NCBI RefSeq assembly: GCF_005508865.1
Contig: NZ_SCOM01000005.1
Span: forward strand, 1 to 64,000
Reading direction: 5' to 3'
Source: Pseudomonas sp. F(2018)
GTDB lineage: Bacteria > Pseudomonadota > Gammaproteobacteria > Pseudomonadales > Pseudomonadaceae
Length of the DNA stretch: 64,000 bases
Part shown: positions 18,697 to 26,458 of the stretch, piece by piece
Layout of the letters: each line of letters starts with the position of its first letter
How positions within the stretch are numbered: position 1 is the first letter of the stretch
Position numbers and translations under genes: made by a program
The notes under the pieces: generated by a model
Seen by the model: the letters and a program-made list of their open reading frames with translations, nothing else
Database searches by the model: none
Told to the model about the DNA's origin: nothing

Positions 18697-18970
18697 TCTT
18701 GCTGTTCCTGTCCATGTAGTAAGGGCGCCCGCTCGATAAAGCGGGCACGGCTCCGATGTCGGTCTTGTGGACCGCAGCGGATACGGCGAACGCTCTGGAT
18801 GCCGACTGCACGGGCTGGGATCCTTTCCTGGCGAGGCGTCGGGAGGTGGCCGGTCTGGCAGCAAGAGTGCAAAGAAACCTAGAAGTCACTTGCGGGTCTG
18901 TCAATTTGTCGGATGATGGCCGCGTGATGCGCGCAGTTTCGCGGCAAATGGCCACTAAAGGAGCGATTTC
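18697..18970. promoter_or_regulatory. divergent promoter region, no gene
   Basis: About 270 bp lie between the divergent carboxypeptidase and lipoprotein starts. The part nearest the lipoprotein is more AT-rich and ends in AAAGGAGCGATTTC, a strong ribosome-binding site for it. No operator palindrome of the cluster type is present, so the carboxypeptidase is not an obvious member of the GntR regulon. Confidence 0.4.
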
Positions 18971-19417
18971 ATGAGGCAATTCAGTGCACTGTTTGTGGCC
19001 CTGCCGTTGCTCGCAGGCCTGGGTTGCAGCGCCGGGCCGGCGCCGACCGGGGAGAATTCCGAGGCCAAGGAATGGGCGCAGCTGCGCCAGCAGCGCGGAC
19101 ATTTCGATGGCGCGGCCTGGAACAAGGACCTGGATGCCTGGCAGGGGCGCAAGCACCAGCTGCTGCAGGGCCTGGCCGAACGCCTGCTGGCGGAGAAGCC
19201 GGACGAGGCCGGGGTGCGCGCATTGATGGGCGAGCCCGATGTGCAGGTGGCGGCCGACGGTGCCGAGTACGCCGACTGGCTGCGCCGCACCGAGTGGCGC
19301 GGCGAGCCGGGCGAGAAGATGTGGAGCTACCAGTGGCGCGGCAACCACGACCAGCTGCTGGTGGCCTTCAGCGGCGAGCGGGTCAGCGCCGTCGGCTGGC
19401 TCTACGCCTGGGAGTGA
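18971..19417 (+). CDS. small lipoprotein of unknown function
   Basis: The 148-residue product has a lipoprotein signal peptide with lipobox LAGLGC (Cys about 19). The mature part carries a motif pattern (VRALMGEPDVQV, WRGEPGEKMWSYQWRG) recalling SmpA/OmlA-like fold proteins, in which an LMGEPD segment precedes a beta-sheet. It has a strong AAAGGAG site. It overlaps the end of the convergent dehydrogenase gene by 16 bp. No pathway link is visible. Confidence 0.7.
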   Translation: MRQFSALFVALPLLAGLGCSAGPAPTGENSEAKEWAQLRQQRGHFDGAAWNKDLDAWQGRKHQLLQGLAERLLAEKPDEAGVRALMGEPDVQVAADGAEYADWLRRTEWRGEPGEKMWSYQWRGNHDQLLVAFSGERVSAVGWLYAWE

Positions 19418-20658
19418 GCGTCCGCACCCAGCTGCAGCAGGGTGTCGATGCGCGCCGGGCTGAACGGCGGGCGCGGCGCCGGCGGCTGCCAGCCGAACAG
19501 TGCCTGGGCAGCGCCGCCGCAGACCCGGCCCTGGCAGGCGCCCATGCCGCAGCGGCTGGCCATCTTGGCCTGGCTCCAGCCCTGGTGATCGGCCACGGCC
19601 GCTAGCGGCACGTCCTCACAGCGGCAGATCAGGGTGTCCGGCCTGGCCAGGTGCTTGACCTGGTCGCCCAGGGCGAAGCCGGCGTTCAACGCAGTAGCGA
19701 ACCCATTCCAGCGCCGGCGCTGCGACCACAGGCGCTGCGCCGCGTCGCGCTCGCCCACCGCCGCATGGCCTGCGATGGCGCCTTCCACCAGCGCCTTCTC
19801 GCTGCCGCCGAAGCCGGTGCTCTCGCCGGCGGCATAGTGATCGGCCAGGCTGGTGGCCTGCCAGGCATCGATGGCGATGGCGCCGTTGTCGATACGGCAG
19901 CCCAGGGCCTGGCCGAGTTGAAGATTGGGGATCAGGCCGAAGCCGCAGGCCAGGCGCTCGCAGGTGACTTCCTTGATCTGTCCTCCGATGCTCAGGCGCA
20001 CCGCTTCCAGGCGGCCCTCGCCCAGCGCTTCGACCACGTGACTGTTCGCCCGGTAGCCGCGATGGAACAGGCCGAACGACTGCAGCAGCTTATGCGGCCA
20101 ACGCGGCAGCTGGGCGGCAAAGCCGGCCACCGCGCGCCACGGCGCCTGCTCGGCGATATGCAGCACCTGGGCGCCGTTATCCTGCGCCGTGGCGGCGCTG
20201 GCCAGCAGCAGTGGGCCGCTGCCGGCGATGACGATGCGCTCGCCGGCCACCGGCATGCCGCCTTTGATCAGCGCCTGCAGGCCGCCGGCGCCGGTGACGC
20301 CGGGCAGGGTCCAGCCGGGGAAGGGCAGCAGCAGCTCGCGGGCGCCGGTGCAGAGGATCAGCCTGTCGTACTCGATCACCCGGCCCTGCTCGGGGTCTTC
20401 CACCAGCAGCGCCTTGGGCCCGGCCAGGGCGACCACGCGGGTGGCCGGCAGCAATTCGATATTGGCTTGCGCCTCCAGGCGCTGCCGATGCTTGCGGGCC
20501 AGCGGCGGCAGGTGCGCCTGCGGGCCGTCGCGCCAGATCTGCCCGCCGGCGGCGGGGTTGTCATCGAGCATGACGATGCGCGCACCGCTCGGTGCGGCGG
20601 CCAGGGCCGCAGCCATGCCAGCGGGGCCGGCGCCGATGATCAGGATGTCCACCTTCAT
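19402..20658 (-). CDS. lhpE: D-hydroxyproline dehydrogenase, FAD/NAD-binding subunit with Fe-S tail
   Basis: The 418-residue subunit has an N-terminal Rossmann motif (DILIIGAGPAGMAAA), a second nucleotide-binding motif (ERIVIAGSGPLLLASAA) and a C-terminal BFD-like Cys cluster (LICRCEDVPL, CGMGACQGRVC) for an iron-sulphur centre. It matches the HcnB-like subunit of three-part amine dehydrogenases and of cis-4-hydroxy-D-proline dehydrogenase. Its ATG overlaps the stop of the preceding ferredoxin-like gene (ATGA), showing coupled translation. The subunit letter follows LhpBEF usage and could be swapped with its partner. Confidence 0.85.
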   Translation of the reverse strand: MKVDILIIGAGPAGMAAALAAAPSGARIVMLDDNPAAGGQIWRDGPQAHLPPLARKHRQRLEAQANIELLPATRVVALAGPKALLVEDPEQGRVIEYDRLILCTGARELLLPFPGWTLPGVTGAGGLQALIKGGMPVAGERIVIAGSGPLLLASAATAQDNGAQVLHIAEQAPWRAVAGFAAQLPRWPHKLLQSFGLFHRGYRANSHVVEALGEGRLEAVRLSIGGQIKEVTCERLACGFGLIPNLQLGQALGCRIDNGAIAIDAWQATSLADHYAAGESTGFGGSEKALVEGAIAGHAAVGERDAAQRLWSQRRRWNGFATALNAGFALGDQVKHLARPDTLICRCEDVPLAAVADHQGWSQAKMASRCGMGACQGRVCGGAAQALFGWQPPAPRPPFSPARIDTLLQLGADAHSQA

Positions 20659-20891
20659 GGCCGGCTCTCCACCCGCATGCCGTCGCGGCACAGGGTCTGG
20701 CAGGCCAGGCGGCGCTGGCCGTCGATGGTCACCCGGCATTCCTGGCAGATGCCCATGCCGCATACCGGCGCGCGGCGTTGGCCGCTGACCGAGGTGCGGC
20801 TGGTGCCGTCACCGCCGAGCATCAGCGCGGCCGCCACCGTGGTACCGGGGGCCACCTGCAGCGGGCGGCCGTCGAGAATCAGTTCAGGCAT
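20655..20891 (-). CDS. lhpF: D-hydroxyproline dehydrogenase, small [2Fe-2S] subunit
   Basis: The 78-residue ferredoxin-like subunit has the Cys pattern CGMGICQECRV with a later Cys (RLACQT), as in HcnA-type subunits. It would carry electrons between flavins in the three-subunit dehydrogenase. It overlaps lhpB upstream by 8 bp and lhpE downstream by 4 bp, which fits a tight complex. Confidence 0.85.
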   Translation of the reverse strand: MPELILDGRPLQVAPGTTVAAALMLGGDGTSRTSVSGQRRAPVCGMGICQECRVTIDGQRRLACQTLCRDGMRVESRP

Positions 20892-21993
20892 GCGCGCGTA
20901 CTCCGGGGAAGCGCTGCGGCAGATAGGGTTCCAGCGGCAGTGGCGCGGTCTCGCCGAGCAACTGGGCGACCAGCAGGTCGGCGCTGCCCGGCGCTGTGGT
21001 GACGCCCAGGCCCTCGTGACCGACCGCCAGCCACAGGCCGGGGCGCTGTGGATGCTCGCCGAGCAGCGGCAGACCGTCCGGGCTGGCGGCGCGGAAGCCG
21101 GTCCAGGCGCGGATACCGTTGAGCCGGGCCAGGCCCGGCATGTAGTCGACGGCGCGCTGCAGCATCTTCGCCAGCATCCATGGCTCGACTTCGGGGTCGG
21201 TGGTGTTGAACTGGCGCGAGGCGCCGATAAACAGCTGGCCGGTCGGTCGCGGCTGGATATTGGCGGCGGTCGACGGGCCGCTGGCGTTGTGCGCGCTGGT
21301 CACGTAGCCGAGCTCCACCAGGGTATGGCTGATGCGCCCGGGGTAGCGGTCGGTGATCAGCAGGTGGCCCTTCTTCGGCTCGATCGGCAGCTCCGGGCAC
21401 AGCTCGGTGCCATGGGTGCCTCCCGCCAGGATCGCCGCCTGGGCGCCGAGCCAGCTGCCGTTCTCTAGGCGCACGCGGGCGCCGTCGATCTCGATCACCC
21501 GGGCCTGGCGCTGTTCGATCAGCGGATGCTCGAGCAGCCAGCGCGCCGCGTTGGGCGCGTAGAGAATGCCGTCGCCGATCACCCGCAGGCCGCCGTGCAG
21601 GCCGTCGCGCAGTTCCGGTTCGGCATCGCGCAGAGCGCCTGCGCCGAGCAACTGGCAGTCCAGGCCGTGCTCGCGCAGCACTTGGTACTTGGCCTCGGCC
21701 ACCGCCATCTCCTCGGCATTGGCGGCCAGCCACAGGGTGCCGTTCTGCCGGTAGGCGCAGTCGTCCGGCAGGTGATGGGCCCAGTCGCGCCAGCGCTGCA
21801 CCGAGTATTGGCTGAGCGCCAACTCGGCCGGATTGTCGTCGAGCACGATCAGGTGGCCCATGCCGGCGGCGGTGGCGGCGCGCAGGCCGGCATCCAGCAC
21901 CAGCACGCGCTGGCCGCGCTTGGCCAGCTCACGGGCGCAGGCGGCGCCGACTATGCCGGCGCCGATGACGATGACGTCGGCGCCGTCGCTCAC
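20884..21993 (-). CDS. lhpB: D-hydroxyproline dehydrogenase, FAD oxidase subunit
   Basis: The 369-residue protein is a D-amino-acid oxidase/glycine oxidase-type flavoprotein, with the FAD motif DVIVIGAGIVGAACARELAKRG at the N-terminus and the C-terminal GLWLAVGHEGLGVTTAPGSA. It oxidises cis-4-hydroxy-D-proline to delta1-pyrroline-4-hydroxy-2-carboxylate. The start is a GTG at 21993 whose last two bases are the first two of the TGA stop of the epimerase gene; upstream sequence in this frame is epimerase DNA read out of frame. This coupling explains the absence of its own clear ribosome-binding site. Confidence 0.88.
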   Translation of the reverse strand: MSDGADVIVIGAGIVGAACARELAKRGQRVLVLDAGLRAATAAGMGHLIVLDDNPAELALSQYSVQRWRDWAHHLPDDCAYRQNGTLWLAANAEEMAVAEAKYQVLREHGLDCQLLGAGALRDAEPELRDGLHGGLRVIGDGILYAPNAARWLLEHPLIEQRQARVIEIDGARVRLENGSWLGAQAAILAGGTHGTELCPELPIEPKKGHLLITDRYPGRISHTLVELGYVTSAHNASGPSTAANIQPRPTGQLFIGASRQFNTTDPEVEPWMLAKMLQRAVDYMPGLARLNGIRAWTGFRAASPDGLPLLGEHPQRPGLWLAVGHEGLGVTTAPGSADLLVAQLLGETAPLPLEPYLPQRFPGVRAHA

Positions 21994-23066
21994 AGGCGAA
22001 TGCCCCAGGCGAACGGATCGTCCGCCTCGATCAGCAGGGTGGCCTCGGCGCTGATATGCGCGCGGCCGCGAATGGTGGGGATGATGCGGCCGCCGTCGGC
22101 GTTCTCGTAGCTGCCCTCGAACTGGCTGCCGATCACGCTGGCCTGGCGCCACAGCTGGCCTGGCTGCAGCTTGCCGTCGGCGGCCAGGCAGGCCAGCTTG
22201 GCGCTGGTGCCGGTGCCGCAGGGCGAGCGGTCGTAGGCCTTGCCAGGGCAGAGCACGAAGTTGCGGCTGTCGGCTCGCAGCCAAGCTGCTGCGCTCGATG
22301 GGGCGTCGTTAAGAGCAGGCTCAGAATGCTCATTTACGGCTTGTAAACTGCGCTTCTTCGCCTGCTCTTGCCTAGCCCCCTCTTCGCTCGCGACGCTTGG
22401 CTGCGAGCCTTCCGGCAGCTCAGGGTCGGCGAACAGCTCGATATGGTCGATCAGGCCTCCGTCTTCGCCACGGATGCCCTGGTCTTCCAGGGCCTGCTGC
22501 ACGGCCACCGAATAGGCGGTGAGGGCGTCCAGATTGTCGCCGGCCACGCGCAGGCGGTGATCGCTGATCAGGAAGAACCAGTTGCCGCCCCAGGCGACAT
22601 CGCCGGTCACCTGGCCATGGCCCGGTACATCCAGGGTTACCGCCTTGCGGTAGCGGTAGGCCGGTACGTTGCGCACGCTCACCGAGCGGTCGTCGTGCAG
22701 GGTCGCCTCGACGGTGCCGACCGGCGTCTCGATCTTGTGCACGCCCGGGCCGATGCGGCCCAGGTGGGCCAGGGAGACTACCAGGCCGATGGTGCCGTGG
22801 CCGCACATGCCGAGGTAGCCGGTGTTGTTGAAGAAGATCACTCCGGCACAGGCAGTCGGGTCGACCGGTTCGCACAGCAGGGCGCCGACCAGCACGTCGC
22901 TGCCGCGCGGCTCCAGCACGCTGGCGGCGCGCCACTGGTCGAAGCGCTCGGCCAACAGCTGGCGGCGCTCGGCCATGCTGCCGCGTCCTAGATCGGGGAA
23001 GCCTTCGAGAACCAGGCGAGTTGGTTCGCCGCCGGTGTGCGAGTCGAGTACACGGATACGTTGCAT
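21990..23066 (-). CDS. lhpA: 4-hydroxyproline 2-epimerase with an in-frame repeat insertion
   Basis: The 358-residue protein converts trans-4-hydroxy-L-proline to cis-4-hydroxy-D-proline. The catalytic pair is Cys88 (TGYLGMCGHGT) and Cys283 (DRSPCGTGTSA), the Cys/Cys set of true epimerases, and the N-terminus RVLDSHTGGEPTR is characteristic. Family members are about 310 residues; the surplus is about 46 residues (roughly 220-265) just before the conserved DSRNFVLCPGKAYDR block. It is encoded by the inverted-repeat element at 22272-22409. The frame is kept open across it. Whether the enzyme remains active is unknown. It is the first enzyme gene after gntR in this operon. Confidence 0.92.
   Translation of the reverse strand: MQRIRVLDSHTGGEPTRLVLEGFPDLGRGSMAERRQLLAERFDQWRAASVLEPRGSDVLVGALLCEPVDPTACAGVIFFNNTGYLGMCGHGTIGLVVSLAHLGRIGPGVHKIETPVGTVEATLHDDRSVSVRNVPAYRYRKAVTLDVPGHGQVTGDVAWGGNWFFLISDHRLRVAGDNLDALTAYSVAVQQALEDQGIRGEDGGLIDHIELFADPELPEGSQPSVASEEGARQEQAKKRSLQAVNEHSEPALNDAPSSAAAWLRADSRNFVLCPGKAYDRSPCGTGTSAKLACLAADGKLQPGQLWRQASVIGSQFEGSYENADGGRIIPTIRGRAHISAEATLLIEADDPFAWGIRL
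22272..22409. repeat. 138-bp nested inverted-repeat element inside lhpA
   Basis: The ends are perfect 15-bp inverted repeats (GGCTCGCAGCCAAGC and GCTTGGCTGCGAGCC). Inside are 10-bp arms AAGAGCAGGC (22311-22320) and GCCTGCTCTT (22360-22369), and innermost TTTAC/GTAAA (22333-22347). The length is a multiple of three, and the lhpA frame has no stop across it. It looks like a small non-autonomous palindromic element of the REP/MITE kind; I recall similar sequence as a dispersed pseudomonad repeat but cannot confirm. No target duplication is obvious. Confidence 0.8.
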
Positions 23067-23166
23067 GAAGGCCCCTGCCGCTGAATGGTTTCGGCAAGGG
23101 TGCCGCCGGAACGAGGTCGGCGGCTTGAGCCATTTCAGCCGGTGCTATGACGAAATCGGCACAGCC

Positions 23167-23838
23167 TCAGACGCGATTGGGCAGGTGCTCGTAGAGCGTC
23201 TGGCACACGCCGTTGATGTGTTCCTCGATCAGCCGGGCGGCGGTCTCGGCGTCGCCGGCGCGGCACGCGGCGATGATTTCGCGGTGCTCGTGGTCGGCGC
23301 GGTCCTTGCCCTCGGACAGGCTCATCTGCATGCGCAGGTAGCGCTCCAGCTTGTCGTGGATCGAGCGGATCAGGTTGACCAGGAACGGCCGTTGCGCCGG
23401 CTCGTAGAGGCAGGCGTGCAGCTGCCAGTTGAGTTCGGCCCAGCGGCCGACGTCTTCCTCGCCGAGGAAGGCCTCGCAGATGCGCTCGGCGGCGGCGAAG
23501 GTGGCCTCGCTCATGTTCGGCACCGCCAGGCGGATCGCGCGCATCTCCAGCAGCACACGTACCTCGAACATCTGCGCCATCTCCGGCTCGGAGATGCGCG
23601 TGACCACCGCGCCCTTGTTGCGCTGGAATAGCACCAGGCCCTCGGCCTCCAGGCGCTTGAGCGCCTCGCGCACGGGGATCTTGCTGACATTGAACAGCTG
23701 GGCGATGTCGTCCTGGCGGATTGGCTCGTCCTCGGCGAAATGCCCGGAGATGATCGCGTCGCGCAGGTGCTTGGCGATGACCTCGGATGCGGCGGGCGCT
23801 ATTCCCAGGTTGGGGGCATTGAAGCGAGGTAGGGGCAC
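23167..23838 (-). CDS. GntR-family (FCD) transcriptional regulator
   Basis: The 223-residue protein has an N-terminal winged helix (about 12-75, AKHLRDAIISGHF and NVSKIPVREALKRLEAEGLV) and a C-terminal all-helical FCD ligand domain (about 85-215). FCD-GntR regulators often control amino-acid and organic-acid catabolism and leave DNA when the inducer binds. It heads the operon with lhpA-lhpB-lhpF-lhpE. The GTG at 23838 is the best start in this frame, though its ribosome-binding site is weak. A palindrome 31 bp upstream matches two others in the cluster, so it probably regulates itself and all three operons. Confidence 0.88.
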   Translation of the reverse strand: MPLPRFNAPNLGIAPAASEVIAKHLRDAIISGHFAEDEPIRQDDIAQLFNVSKIPVREALKRLEAEGLVLFQRNKGAVVTRISEPEMAQMFEVRVLLEMRAIRLAVPNMSEATFAAAERICEAFLGEEDVGRWAELNWQLHACLYEPAQRPFLVNLIRSIHDKLERYLRMQMSLSEGKDRADHEHREIIAACRAGDAETAARLIEEHINGVCQTLYEHLPNRV

Positions 23839-23869
23839 GGCACGTCACCGAGTCGGCTGGTTGATGCGA

Positions 23870-23885
23870 ATATCATATACGAAAT
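23870..23885. promoter_or_regulatory. GntR-type operator copy 3, gntR promoter
   Basis: ATATCATATACGAAAT matches the consensus palindrome ATTTCGTATACGAAAT in 14 of 16 positions. A TATGAT hexamer on the minus strand (23872-23877) within it could be the -10 of the gntR-lhpA operon, so bound repressor would block polymerase. Confidence 0.65.
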
Positions 23886-23900
23886 CCCTGGCTTGCCAGT

Positions 23901-24842
23901 TCAGCCTGCTTGGCTGAAGCGCTGCTCCAGCGCCGCGATCTGCGCGCGCTCGTTGCGGATGAAGTCGCGGAACGCCTGGGCCACCGGCGACAGGCGTTTG
24001 CCGCGCACGTGCACCACGCACCAGCTGCGTTGCAACGGCAACTCTTCCACCGGCAGTTCACGCAGCAAACCCTGGGCCAGTTCCAGGCGCACGGCGTGGC
24101 GTGGCAACAGGGCCAGGCCGAGGCCGGCGATCACCGCTTCCGCCTGGGTCTCGCTGGAGCCCACTTCGAGGGTCTGGGCGAAGTGGGCACGCTTCTGGTG
24201 ACAGTACTCCTCGCAGGCGCGGCGGGTGCCCGAGCCGATCTCGCGGACCAGTAGCGGAAAGGCGGTGAGGTCGCCCAGGCGCAGCTTTTCCAGGGAGCAC
24301 AGCGGATGGCTCGGCGGTGCCACCGCGACTATCGGATTGTTGAGGAAGGGGAAGAAATCCAGCGCCTGGTCGCCGGGTGGCTGCGACATGATCAGCAGGT
24401 CGTCGCGGCTCACCGAGAGGCGGCGCACCGCCTGGGCGTGGTTGACCACCGCCAGTTGCAGGCTGACCTCCGGATGCTGCTCGCGGAAGGCGGCGAACAG
24501 GTGCGGCACCAGGTACTTGGCGCTGGATTCCACGGCCAGGTTGAGCTGGCCCTGCAGCGAGCCCTGCAGGTCGGAGAGCTGCATGTCCAGCGCCTCCAGG
24601 CGGCCGAACACATCTTCGCTGGCGCGCAGCAGCGCCTCGGCGGCGGGCGTCAGGTAGAGCTTCTTGGCGATGTAATCGAACAGCGGCTGGCCGAGCAGCT
24701 CTTCCAGCTGGCGAATCTGCAGGCTGACGGCCGGCTGGGTCAGCGCCATTTCCTCGGCGGCGCGGCTGTAGGAACGGCTTTCGCACACTGCGCGAAAAAT
24801 CTGCAGCTGGCGAAAAGTCATTCGCATCAATGACTTGCGCAT
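23901..24842 (-). CDS. LysR-family regulator next to pyruvate carboxylase
   Basis: The 313-residue protein has the LysR winged helix at its N-terminus (about 8-66, MTFRQLQIFRAVCESRSYSRAAEEMALTQ region, ending LFDYIAKKLYLT) and a periplasmic-binding-like effector domain (about 95-300). It is divergent from the pyruvate carboxylase genes, as PycR (PA5437) is in P. aeruginosa from memory, and likely controls them. ATG codons at 24842, 24827 and 24821 are all possible starts; the last, giving MTFRQLQIF, is the usual LysR beginning. Confidence 0.87.
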   Translation of the reverse strand: MRKSLMRMTFRQLQIFRAVCESRSYSRAAEEMALTQPAVSLQIRQLEELLGQPLFDYIAKKLYLTPAAEALLRASEDVFGRLEALDMQLSDLQGSLQGQLNLAVESSAKYLVPHLFAAFREQHPEVSLQLAVVNHAQAVRRLSVSRDDLLIMSQPPGDQALDFFPFLNNPIVAVAPPSHPLCSLEKLRLGDLTAFPLLVREIGSGTRRACEEYCHQKRAHFAQTLEVGSSETQAEAVIAGLGLALLPRHAVRLELAQGLLRELPVEELPLQRSWCVVHVRGKRLSPVAQAFRDFIRNERAQIAALEQRFSQAG

Positions 24843-25032
24843 TTATAAGAGCTCGCGGAAGGCCTTCTTTGATCAAACTATAAGTCTTTGCTAATGGTCA
24901 TCCCAACAATTATTGATTTTGGGTAATTCATCGGCAGAGCTAGCTTATGAAGCAAGACCGCCGCGGGCTGTGCGGTCACCCGTCGACCGCCTTGCAACGG
25001 TCGTTTGTTCACGTGATCGAGGAACCAGGCTC
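24843..25032. promoter_or_regulatory. divergent LysR / pyruvate carboxylase promoter region
   Basis: This 190-bp region includes an unusually AT-rich core (about 24880-24930) compared with its surroundings, as expected of a promoter. I could not settle on one LysR box. The GTG start of subunit A has GAGGAA 8 nt upstream. Confidence 0.45.
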
Positions 25033-26448
<1,416 letters not shown>

Positions 26449-26458
26449 GGATCAGAAC

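Noticed and set aside
16306..18882. 858-codon plus-strand open frame opposite the carboxypeptidase
   Set aside because: Shadow of the M14 carboxypeptidase gene; no family motifs or ribosome-binding site.
22272..22409. intein or genuine enzyme domain in lhpA
   Set aside because: Far too short for an intein, no splicing residues, and the DNA has terminal and internal inverted repeats of a mobile repeat.
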